A DNA stretch of 64,000 nucleotides from Buchnera aphidicola (Pemphigus populi). Its GTDB lineage: Bacteria > Pseudomonadota > Gammaproteobacteria > Enterobacterales > Enterobacteriaceae. Below are positions 44,546-57,089 of this stretch, piece after piece. The DNA lies in the NCBI RefSeq assembly GCF_964058935.1, contig NZ_OZ060372.1, forward strand, positions 372,001-436,000, written 5' to 3'. The position numbers and the translations under genes are program-made. Under the pieces are notes generated by a model that saw only the letters and a program-made list of their open reading frames with translations, was not told where the DNA came from and searched no databases. Numbering within the stretch: position 1 is the first letter of the stretch; each line of letters opens with the position of its first letter.

Positions 44546-44667
44546 ATAAAGTTATTAACTCATAATAAATTATTTATTTTTAATTATAACAAATAAATAT
44601 TTTTACTAAAAAATATTTATTTGTTATAATTAAAAATAAATAATTTATTATGAGTTAATAACTTTAT
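44546..44667. repeat. 59-bp perfect inverted repeat between csrA and tRNA-Ser
   Basis: Left arm 44546-44604 (starts ATAAAGTTATTAACTC) and right arm 44609-44667 (ends GAGTTAATAACTTTAT) are exact reverse complements over 59 bp with the loop ACTA. This is the longest palindrome I found in the window. It is almost pure A/T and has no coding function. It lies 69 bp before tRNA-Ser and 35 bp after the csrA hairpin. Confidence 0.93.
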
Positions 44668-44736
44668 TTTTATAAAAAAATTTATAAAAAAAGTTTTACT
44701 TAATTTAAAATACTTAAATTTTAAAAAATAAAACAA

Positions 44737-44821
44737 GGTGAGATGGCCGAGTGGTTTAAGGCGCTCCCCTGCTAAGGGAGTATGTAAAATTGCATCGAGG
44801 GTTCGAATCCCTCTCTCACCA
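44737..44821 (+). tRNA. serV: tRNA-Ser (GCU)
   Basis: A class II tRNA with acceptor GGTGAGA/TCTCACC, anticodon loop CTGCTAA (anticodon GCT), long variable arm and T-arm GAGGG-TTCGAAT-CCCTC. The discriminator is A (44821) instead of the usual Ser G73, and no CCA is encoded. It follows csrA, as serV does in E. coli, and is followed by tRNA-Arg 11 bp later. Confidence 0.96.
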
Positions 44822-44832
44822 TGACAATATTT

Positions 44833-44906
44833 GCATCCGTAGCTCAGTTGGATAGAGCACTCGGCTACGAACCGAGAGGTCGGAGGTTCAAGTCCTTCCG
44901 GATGCA
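44833..44906 (+). tRNA. argV: tRNA-Arg (ACG)
   Basis: Acceptor GCATCCG/CGGATGC with discriminator A; anticodon loop CTACGAA (anticodon ACG, read as inosine after TadA action), T-loop TTCAAGT. No CCA is encoded (AAAATT follows). Second gene of the serV-argV pair conserved with E. coli. Confidence 0.96.
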
Positions 44907-44919
44907 AAATTAAGAGCTA

Positions 44920-44978
44920 AAATTAAATATATTTTTTACTAATATTTAGTAAAAATATTTAATTTTTATTTTTTTTAA
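44920..44978 (+). terminator. Terminator of the tRNA-Ser/tRNA-Arg unit
   Basis: An A/T stem (AAATTAAATAT...TTTTTACTAA against TTAGTAAAAATATTTAATTT, with a 3-base bulge) at 44920-44965 is followed by a long T-run to about 44978. It ends the tRNA transcript before gshA. Confidence 0.6.
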
Positions 44979-45041
44979 TCATTTTGAAATTATTAAAAAT
45001 AAGAATACGTTTCTAAAAATGTTTCATATAAGGAGATAAAA

Positions 45042-46601
45042 TTGATTCCTGATATTTCATACGCTCTTACTTGGTTACAATCTAATCCAAATATATTTAA
45101 AAACATTACTAGAGGTATCGAACGAGAAACTTTAAGAATAACTGAAAACGGGAATATGCCAAATACAGACCATCCTTATTCTATGGGATCTGCTTTAACT
45201 CACAAATGGATCACTACTGATTTTTCTGAAATATTATTGGAATTTATAACACCTAAAAGCAATGACTTAAATTATTCTTTATCTTTTTTAAATGATTTAC
45301 ATAAATATACCAATAAAAATATAGAAAATGAGTATCTATGGCCTTTTAGTTTTCCTTACTTTATGAATACGAATTGTTCCATAAAATTAGCTAAATATGG
45401 AAAATCCAATATAGCAAAAATGAAAACACTATATAGAAAAGGTTTAAAAAATAGATATGGAGATTTTATGAATATTATTTCAGGTGTTCATTACAATTTT
45501 TCATTACCCATTAATTTTTGGCGAAAATGGAAAAATATAAAAGACATAAAACATGAAAAACATATCATTTCCTCTGAATATTTAAAAATAATACGTAATT
45601 ATCATAAATTTGGTTGGATAATTCCCTATTTATTTGGCGCCTCTCCTGCAATATATCCTTCTTTTATAAAAAATAAAAAATACAGCATAAAATTCAAAAA
45701 AAGCCAAAATGGTTTACTTTATTTACCATGGTCAACTTCGTTAAGACTTAGTACGATAGGACATAGAAATCATGATACAAAAAAAACAAATATCACTTTT
45801 AACTATTTACAAGAATATATTAATTTTTTAAGACATGCTACCAATACACCTTCAAAAAAATTTAAAAAAATAGGATTAAAAGATAATTTAGGAAAATTAA
45901 AACAAATAAATACAAATTTATTACAAATGGAAAACGAATTTTATACACATATAAGACCAAAACAAATAATAAAAAAAAATGAATCTTTATCCGATGCTTT
46001 AGAAGAAAGAGGTATACGATATATTGAAGTGCGATCACTAGATATCAATCCGTTTTCACCTATAGGAATCGATAAAAAACAAATATTATTTTTAGATTTG
46101 TTTTTAATTTGGTGCTTGTTAATAGATTCACCGAATATGAATCACTCAGAATTCGAATACTGTAAAAAAAACTGGAATATTATTACCTTAGAAGGAAGAA
46201 AACCCAACCAAAAAATTCACATCAATAATAAATATGAAAAAGAAAAACTAATTACCATCAGTTCAAAAATATTTAAAAGTTTATATCAAGTAGCTATTTA
46301 TCTAGATCAATATTCTTATAAAGATCCTTATAAAAAAGTTTGTAAAGAATTCTCAAAATATTTTGAATATCCAGAATTGACATATTCTAGTAAAATACTT
46401 TCAGAAATACTTAAAAATGGAATAAAAACAACAGGTTTAAATCTAGCAAAAAAATATAAAGAAAAACTTATTAGCGAAAAAATGACAGTTTTATCTGATA
46501 AAATAATGCATAAAGAATTTATCTCTTCTCATAAAAAACAAAATAAAATTGAAAAAAACGATAAATTAAGTTTTGAGGAATATCTAAAAAAATACACCTA
46601 A
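45042..46601 (+). CDS. gshA: Glutamate-cysteine ligase
   Basis: 519 residues (E. coli 518). It makes gamma-glutamylcysteine, the first step of glutathione synthesis, consuming the cysteine enabled by the cys operon. RGIERETLRI and GSALTHKWITTDFSE (about 46-60) hold active-site residues; GVHYNFS and YIEVRSLDINPFSP are conserved. The start is TTG 45042 (MIPDISYAL), preceded by AAGGAGAT; E. coli gshA also starts with TTG, which argues for a kept translational control. Confidence 0.96.
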   Translation: MIPDISYALTWLQSNPNIFKNITRGIERETLRITENGNMPNTDHPYSMGSALTHKWITTDFSEILLEFITPKSNDLNYSLSFLNDLHKYTNKNIENEYLWPFSFPYFMNTNCSIKLAKYGKSNIAKMKTLYRKGLKNRYGDFMNIISGVHYNFSLPINFWRKWKNIKDIKHEKHIISSEYLKIIRNYHKFGWIIPYLFGASPAIYPSFIKNKKYSIKFKKSQNGLLYLPWSTSLRLSTIGHRNHDTKKTNITFNYLQEYINFLRHATNTPSKKFKKIGLKDNLGKLKQINTNLLQMENEFYTHIRPKQIIKKNESLSDALEERGIRYIEVRSLDINPFSPIGIDKKQILFLDLFLIWCLLIDSPNMNHSEFEYCKKNWNIITLEGRKPNQKIHINNKYEKEKLITISSKIFKSLYQVAIYLDQYSYKDPYKKVCKEFSKYFEYPELTYSSKILSEILKNGIKTTGLNLAKKYKEKLISEKMTVLSDKIMHKEFISSHKKQNKIEKNDKLSFEEYLKKYT

Positions 46602-46799
46602 TTATAATTTATACAAATTAATAAATATATAAAAAATTTCATATTAATAAATTAATAATAAGTACTAATAATATTTAAACATATGAAATTGAAATTTAAA
46701 AAATATATTATTTTTAATTTATCAATTTTATCTATTTTCATGGAAATAAATTTAAAACAAAATGAATATTACAACTATTTTAAAAATATTTTTATTTAA
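46602..46799. other. Spacer after gshA
   Basis: About 200 bp, A/T-rich. The C-terminal ACT part of serA should lie here or further left, but nothing is readable, so that part appears deleted. Confidence 0.4.
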
Positions 46800-47790
46800 T
46801 ATAATACAACATAAAAGTTAATACACATAGTTGTCAATCCAATACAATACTAATGAATGGTATTAATCAAAAACTATCTACTTTACCTATATCAAAATAT
46901 CGATCTATAAATATAGATTCAGCCTTACCTATTAAATAAATGAGTAAAATTTCATAACAATCTACAATATCTACTAAAACATTATGTCTTTAACAACATA
47001 TCTTAAAGAATAAACAGATGAACGATCTACTTGAAGTAGAGTTTTCTAAAAAATAAAGAATCCATAATCAAATACCCCTAACATGTATCTATATTAGTTA
47101 AGAAACAAAATATTACATTCGTCTATATGCCATAAATTTACCAAGTAGGATTAATAAAAAAATGTAGTATTACAATAAATCAATTTTTTTAAAACCAGTG
47201 TATTATGTCATCCATAACAGTTTTTTAAGTTTTACATTGAAACATCTTCTTAACATTTAGTAAATATGACTATTGTATTAATACCCATCATTTCTATTCC
47301 GTTATATCCAAAACCCAAGTTTCTTTTCTATCGAATCTAAACCAAATAAATATTTTAGTTTTTTCTTAAAAAACATGCATACTAATTGATGTATATGTAA
47401 AATGAGTACCAGAATTAACAAATATTTCTCGTTAATAGAATATCCAATAAGATATAACATCTTCATTTTCCACAACTTTTTCTAAAGAATTTACTTTTTT
47501 ATAGCTAAATTAATATTAGAAAATTTTTCCTATAGTGTTAGGCACAACAAAAATGAATATCAAAAAGATATCTAATTTAGAGATATCCAATATTATACAA
47601 TAATACTCATTATTTCTGCTTTTTAAATCCATGATTTAAATTTTTCCTCTAACCACAACCATTTCTTTTTTTATATCTTTTTTATAAAAAACATCAGCTT
47701 TTGGATCTGTGATTAAAAAAATATCTAAAAAGCATCAGATATTTCATCATGATTCCCTTCTGAAAAATATAATGAAAAAATATCTTGTAC
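46800..47790 (-). pseudogene. serA: Decayed serA (D-3-phosphoglycerate dehydrogenase) relic
   Basis: Minus-strand reading gives ordered SerA fragments across frames. Near 47770-47710 FQKG, then HDEISDAF-stop-IFLIT, mirrors FHKG...IRDAHFIGLRS. Near 47470-47440 YLIGYSI mirrors GIIGYGHIG of the NAD fold. Near 47355-47310 FGLDSIEKKLGF mirrors FYDIENKLPLG. Near 46990-46870 VDIVDCYEILLIYLIGKA, ending KVDSF, mirrors VDIPALCDALASKHLAGAA, ending NSDPF. Near 46860-46820 TIH...IGLT mirrors TPHIGGST. Stops and frameshifts abound. It lies downstream of rpiA on the same strand, as serA does in E. coli. Serine synthesis from glycolysis would need another copy. Confidence 0.75.
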
Positions 47791-47806
47791 AATATAATCC
47801 TACCTA

Positions 47807-47895
47807 AATATAATGATATTTATATATGAATTATAAATAATATATGAATATCATTATATTTTTATAAAAAGTTTTTATAAACTTTTTATAAAAAT
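47807..47895. repeat. Two adjoining inverted repeats (14 bp and 17 bp)
   Basis: AATATAATGATATT (47807-47820) recurs in reverse complement at 47847-47860. Immediately overlapping, ATTTTTATAAAAAGTTT (47858-47874) recurs in reverse complement at 47879-47895 with loop TTAT. Both are nearly pure A/T. They lie at the 5' edge of the serA relic, 500 bp past rpiA. Confidence 0.7.
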
Positions 47896-48407
47896 TATAA
47901 AAAATAAAAAAATATTTATTTAATGTATATTAAATATATTTTAATTAAAGATTATTTTTAAATAACAAGAAAAATTACTTATTAAAAATATAAAAATTAA
48001 TAAAACAGTATTAATTTTTTAAATTTACTAAAGAAATAATATTTAATAAATATTGATAAAATAATATCTTTTAAATCATATATTCTATAAAGCATCATTT
48101 TTAATGATTCATAAAATGAATAACATTAAATTTTATTCATTTATGACCAATATTTTTTAAATTTTTATTTAAATAGTAGAAATACTATTTATCAGAAGAA
48201 TTTGCCAAATAATAAAATAAGTTATTATTTTATTATTTACAATAAAAAATATATTAAAATACCAAATTTTATATTAAATAATATTTATTATAAATTCAAA
48301 AATTTAATTTAAACTGAATTTTAAATACACCAAAAACATAATTAATTTTTGATATTTAAAAAAATAAAAAAGTGATATATAAGTATTATTTTTAAATAAG
48401 TAAAATA
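47896..48407. other. Spacer between rpiA and the serA relic
   Basis: About 510 bp of A/T-rich DNA with no gene, following the rpiA stop on the minus strand. No GC-containing terminator was found. Confidence 0.4.
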
Positions 48408-49076
48408 TTAATGATTATTTTTTATAGTATCTATACCAAATTTTGTTCCAACTAATACAACATCTGCTGTCCTCGATGTAAATAATCCTACAGTTACCAC
48501 ACCAGCTAAAGCATTTATTCTATTTTCCATAGCAACAGGATCTCTTATTTTAAAATTATGGATATCAATAATAATATTCCCGTTATCTGTAATAACATTT
48601 TTTCTATATTTAGGGATACCACCTAATTTAATTAATTCATTAGATACATAAGAACAAGCCATAGGAATAACTTCTATAGGAAGGGGGAATGCACCTAATA
48701 TTTCTACTTTCTTAGATTCGTCAATAATACAAACAAAAGTCTCAGACACAGAGGAAATAATTTTTTCTTGAGTTAATGCTGCACCACCACCTTTAATCAT
48801 ATGCATATCAGCATTAATTTCATCTGCACCATCGATATAAGTTGGTAAATAATTTACTTGATTTAAATCATAGATGGGAATTCCATATTTTTTTAAGATA
48901 TTAGTTGAATATAAAGAACTAGATACTACTCCATTAATCAAATGTTTTATGGTGGATAATGCTTCAATAAAATAAGAAACTGTAGAACCAGTACCTACTC
49001 CCACTATGGTACCAGGAAGAATATATTTCAATGCCGCCCATGCTACAGATTTCTTTATCTTATTTAATTCTACCAT
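48408..49076 (-). CDS. rpiA: Ribose-5-phosphate isomerase A
   Basis: 222 residues from ATG 49076 (E. coli 219). It interconverts ribose-5-P and ribulose-5-[20 protein letters not shown] (phosphate loop), DGADEIN (catalytic Asp pair) and [13 protein letters not shown] (Lys94 region) are intact. The open frame begins at a TTG at 49088, but the ATG four codons later has GGA at good spacing and matches the family N-terminus. Three tRNAs lie upstream on the same strand. Confidence 0.96.
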   Translation of the reverse strand: MVELNKIKKSVAWAALKYILPGTIVGVGTGSTVSYFIEALSTIKHLINGVVSSSLYSTNILKKYGIPIYDLNQVNYLPTYIDGADEINADMHMIKGGGAALTQEKIISSVSETFVCIIDESKKVEILGAFPLPIEVIPMACSYVSNELIKLGGIPKYRKNVITDNGNIIIDIHNFKIRDPVAMENRINALAGVVTVGLFTSRTADVVLVGTKFGIDTIKNNH

Positions 49077-49177
49077 AAAACTGTCCAAATTTTATTAAAA
49101 AATATTTTAATAAGAAACTTATAAATTACACATATAATTTTTTCAGAATAAATCCGATAATAAAAATTTTAATAAAT

Positions 49178-49248
49178 CTGGGGTACCTGGATTCGAACCA
49201 GGGATGCCGGTATCAAAAACCGGTGCCTTACCTCTTGGCTATACCCCA
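49178..49248 (-). tRNA. glnU: tRNA-Gln (UUG)
   Basis: Acceptor TGGGGTA/TACCCCA with discriminator G; anticodon stem CCGGT/ACCGG with loop TTTTGAT (anticodon TTG); T-loop TTCGAAT. No CCA is encoded. Third in a minus-strand metT-leuW-glnU unit that matches the E. coli order. Confidence 0.95.
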
Positions 49249-49286
49249 ATATATATTTGGTAATATACTTTTTTAACTATAAATTT

Positions 49287-49368
49287 TACGGAAGGCGAGA
49301 TTTGAACTCGCAAACCTTTCAGTGCCAGAACCTAAATCTGGTGCGTCTACCAATTTCGCCACTTCCGC
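49287..49368 (-). tRNA. leuW: tRNA-Leu (UAG)
   Basis: Acceptor GCGGAAG/CTTCCGT (G1-U72) with discriminator A; anticodon loop TTTAGGT (anticodon TAG); class II variable arm; T-loop TTCAAAT. No CCA is encoded. Middle gene of the metT-leuW-glnU unit. Confidence 0.95.
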
Positions 49369-49379
49369 TAACATATTAT

Positions 49380-49453
49380 TGGCTACGACGGGATTTGAAC
49401 CCATGACCCCAGCGTTATGAGTGCTGTGCTCTAACCAACTGAGCTACATAGCC
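49380..49453 (-). tRNA. metT: tRNA-Met (CAU), elongator
   Basis: Acceptor GGCTATG/CGTAGCC (one T-G pair) with discriminator A; anticodon loop CTCATAA (CAT); the G1-C72 pair is the elongator type, not the mismatched initiator end. No CCA is encoded. First gene of the unit; 316 bp upstream on the other strand is glnS. Confidence 0.95.
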
Positions 49454-49769
49454 TATTTATTTAATATCTAAATTATGCTAAATAAATCACGTATCGTCAA
49501 TAAATTTATATAAAATATTTAAATAAATGAAATATAAACTACTTTGTATTCTATAATTTTTGCAAAAAAACTATTATACATTATATTTTACATATATAGT
49601 AAAATAAAATAATTAAAATAATGATTAATTATTATTAATATTTATAAAAAATTAAATTACTTAAAATAATACATATTATATAATTATTTCGTTTATTATA
49701 AAAATAATTATAGAATATGTATTCTCAAATATAAAAATATAATAGTATCAAATAACTATTAAGGTAAAA
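49454..49769. other. Divergent spacer tRNA unit/glnS
   Basis: 316 bp, A/T-rich, must hold the tRNA promoter (minus) and the glnS promoter (plus). I could not single out either. Confidence 0.45.
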
Positions 49770-51428
49770 ATGAAAATATCTACTCATTCAAATTCTAATT
49801 TTATTAAAAAAATAATTGAAAAAGATTTAAAAGATAAAAAATATTTATCTTTACAAACACGATTTCCACCTGAACCAAACGGATATCTTCATATTGGTCA
49901 TGCTAAATCAATATGTTTAAACTTTGGACTGGCTCAGTATTATAAAGGAAAATGTAATCTTCGTTTTGACGATACTAATCCAATTAAAGAAAATATAGAA
50001 TATATTCATGCTATTAAAAAAGATATTAAATGGTTAGGTTTTAAATGGAATGGTGAAATTTTATATTCATCAAAATATTTTAATATACTTAATAAGTATG
50101 CTATAGAGTTAATAAATAAAGGATTGGCCTATGTGGACAAATTAAATAAAGAAGAAATTCGAAAATATCGAGGTACTTTAAAAACACCAGGTATCAATAG
50201 TCCATATCGTAATCAAAGTATTGCAGAAAACATATTACTTTTTAAAAAAATGAAAAACGGTCATTTCCCTACAGGTTCTGTATGTCTGCGTGCAAAAATA
50301 AACATGAACTCTCCTTTTATGATAATGAGAGATCCTGTTTTATATCGTATAATCTTTTCAAAACATCATCAAACTCAAGATAAATGGTGTATATATCCAA
50401 CATACGATTTTTCACATTGTATATCTGATGCTTTAGAAGGTATAACTCATTCTATTTGTACTCTAGAATTTCAAGATAATCGAAGATTATATGACTGGAT
50501 ATTAAATCACATTACCATTCAACATCATCCAAATCAATACGAATATTCTCGATTAAATTTAGAGTATACTATACTATCTAAACGAAAATTAAATATCCTT
50601 GTAACTAATAAAATAGTAAATGGATGGGATGATCCTAGAATGCCAACTCTTTCCGGATTACGCCGTCGAGGATATACACCATCTTCAATACGTAAATTTT
50701 GTGACAACATAGGCATTACTAAACAAGATAATTTAATAGAAACATCATCTCTAGAATCCTGCATAAGAGATGAACTAAATAAAACAGCTCCTCGTAATAT
50801 GGCTGTATTAAATCCAATCAAAATACTGTTATGTAATTTACCTGAAAATTATCAAGAAATTTTTATGGTTCCTAACCATCCTGCAAATAATCGTATGGGT
50901 TTTCGTCCATTACTATTCACCAATGAATTATACATCGATTACTTTGATTTTTATGAGGTGGACAATAATAAAAACTACGGATTAATACTTGGAAAAGAAA
51001 TAAGATTACGTTATGGTTATATAATCAAAGCAATAGAAGTTAAAAAAGATAATAACAATAATATTGTACAAATCATATGCACCTGTGATAAAAATACTTT
51101 AGGTAAAAACCCTAAAAATAGACAAGTAAAAGGTGTAATTCATTGGTTATCAACAAAAAATACGTTACCAGCTTTTTTCCACTTATACGAAAAATTATTC
51201 ACTATAAAAAATCCAGAAAAAGAAAAAGATTTTTTAAACTATGTTAATCCAAAATCATTTTTAATCAAAAAAGGATTTGTTGAACTAAATATAAAAAAAA
51301 TAAATAATATCTTTCAATTTGAAAGAGAAGGTTATTTTTGTATCGATAAAAACGATAAAAATACTGATTTAATATTTAATAAAATAATAAATCTAAGCAA
51401 TACAAATAAAAAAATTGATAAAAAATAA
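49770..51428 (+). CDS. glnS: Glutaminyl-tRNA synthetase
   Basis: 552 residues (E. coli 554). Class I synthetase with [13 protein letters not shown] (about 31-43) and the KMSKS equivalent ILSKRKL (near 270); the C-terminal beta-barrels bind the anticodon. Presence of GlnRS means glutamine is charged directly, and its substrate tRNA-Gln lies nearby. TTAAGGTAAAA precedes the ATG. Confidence 0.97.
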   Translation: MKISTHSNSNFIKKIIEKDLKDKKYLSLQTRFPPEPNGYLHIGHAKSICLNFGLAQYYKGKCNLRFDDTNPIKENIEYIHAIKKDIKWLGFKWNGEILYSSKYFNILNKYAIELINKGLAYVDKLNKEEIRKYRGTLKTPGINSPYRNQSIAENILLFKKMKNGHFPTGSVCLRAKINMNSPFMIMRDPVLYRIIFSKHHQTQDKWCIYPTYDFSHCISDALEGITHSICTLEFQDNRRLYDWILNHITIQHHPNQYEYSRLNLEYTILSKRKLNILVTNKIVNGWDDPRMPTLSGLRRRGYTPSSIRKFCDNIGITKQDNLIETSSLESCIRDELNKTAPRNMAVLNPIKILLCNLPENYQEIFMVPNHPANNRMGFRPLLFTNELYIDYFDFYEVDNNKNYGLILGKEIRLRYGYIIKAIEVKKDNNNNIVQIICTCDKNTLGKNPKNRQVKGVIHWLSTKNTLPAFFHLYEKLFTIKNPEKEKDFLNYVNPKSFLIKKGFVELNIKKINNIFQFEREGYFCIDKNDKNTDLIFNKIINLSNTNKKIDKK

Positions 51429-53488
<2,060 letters not shown>

Positions 53489-53524
53489 ATATATAATCTA
53501 TTTCAAATAACAAAAGGAGAAAAC

Positions 53525-54835
53525 ATGTCTAAAATAATGAAAATTATGTCTCGAGAAATAATTGACTCTCGTGGTCATCCAACTATTGAAGCTGAAGTGC
53601 ATTTAGAAGGAGGTTTTGTTGGCATGGCTGCATCACCTTCAGGAGCCTCTACTGGTTCTAGAGAAGCTCTTGAACTACGTGATAATGATCAATCAAGATT
53701 TTTAGGAAAAGGAGTAACCAAAGCTGTTACACTTATTAATGGACCTATATATTCAGCTATTTATAAAAAAGATGCCAGAGATCAAGAAAATATAGATAAC
53801 ATCATGATAAATTTAGATGGTACCAAAAATAAATCTAAACTAGGAGCTAATTCTATTTTAGCAGTATCTTTAGCAACAGCAAAAGCAGCTGCTGCAGCCA
53901 AAGGTATGCCTTTATATCAACATATTTCAGAAATTAACGGAACACCTGGAATATTTTCTATGCCCCTTCCTATGATTAATATCATCAATGGAGGTAAACA
54001 TGCTAATAATAATCTAGACATACAAGAATTTATGATACAACCAATTGGATCTAAAAACATCAAAGAAGCTATTCGTATATCTTCCGAAATATTCCATATG
54101 TTAGCTCATGTTTTAAAAGAAAAAGGTTTGAATACAGGTGTAGGAGATGAAGGAGGGTATTCTCCAGAACTACCTTCCAATGATGCAGCATTAAAAATTA
54201 TTAAAGAAGCTGTTGAAAAATCTGGATATATACTAGGTAAAGATATTGCCTTAGCTATCGATTGTGCAGCATCTGAATTTTATGATATTAAAACTAAAAC
54301 ATATAAATTAGAAAATGAAGAAAAAATTTTTACTTCTTATGAATTTACGAACTATTTAGAAAATTTAACTAAAAAATATCCAATTTCTTCTATTGAAGAC
54401 GGGCAAGATGAATCAGATTGGAAAGGTTTTGCTTATCAAACAAAGAAATTAGGTAATCGAATACAGATAGTAGGTGATGACCTATTTGTAACTAACACTG
54501 ATATTTTAAATAAAGGTATCAAACAAGGAATAGCTAATGCTATTTTAATTAAATTAAATCAAATCGGTTCACTTACTGAAACTCTTGCTGCCATTAAAAT
54601 GGCAAAAAAAGCAAACTATGCTGTAATTATTTCACATAGATCAGGAGAAACTGAAGATGCATCTATTTCTGATTTAGCTGTGGGAACAGCGTCTGGACAA
54701 ATTAAAACAGGTTCTGTTAGTCGTTCTGAAAGAACAGCAAAATATAATCAATTAATAAGAATCGAAGAAACATTAGGTAATGAATTTGCTCCGTTTAATG
54801 GAATAAAAGAAATAAAAAATTATAAATTTATTTAA
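53525..54835 (+). CDS. eno: Enolase
   Basis: 436 residues, E. coli 432. [16 protein letters not shown] and [18 protein letters not shown], the metal ligands ([21 protein letters not shown]) and [13 protein letters not shown] and SHRSGETED are intact. It converts 2-phosphoglycerate to PEP, one precursor of the shikimate pathway. AAAGGAGAAAAC precedes the ATG. Confidence 0.97.
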   Translation: MSKIMKIMSREIIDSRGHPTIEAEVHLEGGFVGMAASPSGASTGSREALELRDNDQSRFLGKGVTKAVTLINGPIYSAIYKKDARDQENIDNIMINLDGTKNKSKLGANSILAVSLATAKAAAAAKGMPLYQHISEINGTPGIFSMPLPMINIINGGKHANNNLDIQEFMIQPIGSKNIKEAIRISSEIFHMLAHVLKEKGLNTGVGDEGGYSPELPSNDAALKIIKEAVEKSGYILGKDIALAIDCAASEFYDIKTKTYKLENEEKIFTSYEFTNYLENLTKKYPISSIEDGQDESDWKGFAYQTKKLGNRIQIVGDDLFVTNTDILNKGIKQGIANAILIKLNQIGSLTETLAAIKMAKKANYAVIISHRSGETEDASISDLAVGTASGQIKTGSVSRSERTAKYNQLIRIEETLGNEFAPFNGIKEIKNYKFI

Positions 54836-54854
54836 AGAAAAATAAAATATTAAT

Positions 54855-54901
54855 AAATAACCGGCTGAGCTATCTATTAAAATAGATAAAGCCTGTTATT
54901 T
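54855..54901 (+). terminator. Terminator of pyrG-eno
   Basis: A composite hairpin: outer stem AAATAAC/GTTATTT with GGCT/AGCC, inner stem TATCTATT/AATAGATA. It ends in TTATTTATTTTA, 20 bp past the eno stop. Confidence 0.75.
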
Positions 54902-57089
54902 ATTTTACTGTAAAAATAACAGATAAAAAAATAATATTTTCTGTTCAAGAGTGTTAAAATTAATTTTTAAAAAATGAAATTATAATTAATAAATATACCA
55001 TTTATGTTCATATATTTATCGTTTGTAACGATATGTAATTAAAGAATTGCTAATCAGTATTTTTTATAACTAATTTTAAAAATTAACAATAGTAAAATAC
55101 TATGAAAACATATATATAAAAATTTTATCTATTTTACTATATCTTTATGTATCTATCGATACATTATCGTTTATATAAATATAACTTAAATATTTTTTAT
55201 CATAATATTTTTATATAAAATATAATTACCTTTAAGTGATAAATGATTTATCAAATTATTTTTCAAATGTAAGATACAAATATAATTTTTTTTAAAAACC
55301 AAGAAATATTTACCTTTTTACTATTTTTTTCAACTTATATAACGTTTATAACTATATAAAATATAGAATATACTAACTATATTTTTAATAATATTTAAAA
55401 TATACATCATAATTTTTTTAAATAAATGTAACCAAATTAATTATATTGATATAAAGTAATAACAAAAAATTATGGTATCATTGATTTATATAAAAAATTA
55501 TGAATAATTTCATAGATATCATATCTTTATTATATGAAAATGTAATAAACAAAAAATTTTTAAAAAAAATTAATAAATAAAAAATAATTATCAATACTAA
55601 TACTAAGCACAGTAATAATCTTATTATAAGTAATGAAAAATAATAATTCATTTATTAATACTAACGTGATTATTTACAATTAAAATAAATTATTAACTAA
55701 TGAGATAATTATCTTAGGATATATTTATAATTTATTTTGTAGGATATAAATCCTATGTCATACTTGATGAATAGTTATTATATTGCTATATATAATAAAT
55801 AAAAAACGTTAATATTGATTTAAAAAAAATAAATTTTTATAACTAAGATACTATCTAAAATAGTAATATTAAAACTAAATAAATATTTAAAATCTTCATG
55901 ACTAAAATCTTTTTAAATAAAAGATATTTTAATGTTCTATAAAATATTTTTTTAATAAATATTATTTAAATATTTTTAATTATTATTTTTTAATGGAAAG
56001 TATATTTATCAAATTCTATGAAACTAAATTTTAATCATATTAGATTTTTATTTAAAAATACGTAATTAGTAATTCATGTGCTAATTAAATAATGAATTAT
56101 ATTAATAAAAAAGATATACATCAATTATCACAATACTGTTATATAATAATTATTTCTACATAATACGTAATTAAGTAATATTTTTCAATGTAGATGTCTC
56201 AATCTATAAAATTTTATCTTTTAATATTTCCTATTATTAATAATAATAACAATTTAGATGGAATAAAACAAAAAATTAATTTTCATTCTATAATGAATAC
56301 CGAATATATCTTAAAAAAGATATAATAATTTAAACATTTAAATAAAATATTAATGAAATTATTTTTTATAAATAATAATATTCATATATTCTATATATAT
56401 CTAACCAATGTAAATCAATAAATATAAAATATAAAGTATTTAAAATAATATCTCTCAATATATTCAGAAAATATGTAATTCCTTCATACATCAAAAAAAA
56501 GAATATATTTTCAATAACAGAACAAACAGAAAAATTTAAAAAATAACTAATAAAAATTATTTTTAATTACACTAAGAATTATTTTTTTATCTTAAAATGA
56601 AATGATAAATATTAATAAAAAATTATTAAAATAGTATGTTCTTTTATATTAAAACATAATATAGATATATTTAATGCACCCTTCCATAACCAAACTTTAG
56701 TGTAATTATTTTTAAAAAATAATTTAATAATATTTTTTATTGTTCTAATATAATAGAAAAAAATTATTAAGTAATTTACTTTTTATTTTTGATAAAATTA
56801 AAAAAATGCTAAGTAATTTAGCATTAAAAACCAAAAATACAATTTTTCTTTTGACACTTAAAATATATTACTAATATTCAATACTAGTAATGATTTTTAT
56901 TCATAATTATTAATTTTTTTATTATTTTATTTTCAATAATACATAAATATGATAAATATTATATATAATATTTTCTGATAATAGTTAATATCATTAAATG
57001 AATTAAAATAATTAATAAAATATATATTCTATATTATTCATTCATACCATACATTCCATAAAAGTATTTTTATGAATTTGACATTCATA
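54902..57089. other. 2.2-kb gene-free region between eno and cysC
   Basis: The longest stretch without a gene. A 43-codon plus-strand frame (56194-56325, MSQSIKFYLLIF...) and a 27-codon one (55500-55583) match nothing I know and look like noise. A minus-strand terminator lies near its right end. No relic of queE, queD or ygbE was readable, though several kb of enterobacterial genes normally lie here. Confidence 0.5.
56805..56825 (-). terminator. Terminator of the cys operon
   Basis: A perfect 8-bp stem AATGCTAA/TTAGCATT with a 5-base loop, followed on the minus strand by a TTTTTAATTTT run. It lies 265 bp beyond the cysC stop. Confidence 0.7.

Noticed and set aside
44617..44907. 96-codon minus-strand frame with motifs like HPEGLEPPTSR and ERGIRTLD
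   Set aside because: It is the antisense translation of tRNA-Arg and tRNA-Ser, a familiar annotation artefact.
56194..56325. 43-codon plus-strand frame MSQSIKFYLLIF...
   Set aside because: No Shine-Dalgarno, no recognised domain, poly-Asn run; length expected by chance.
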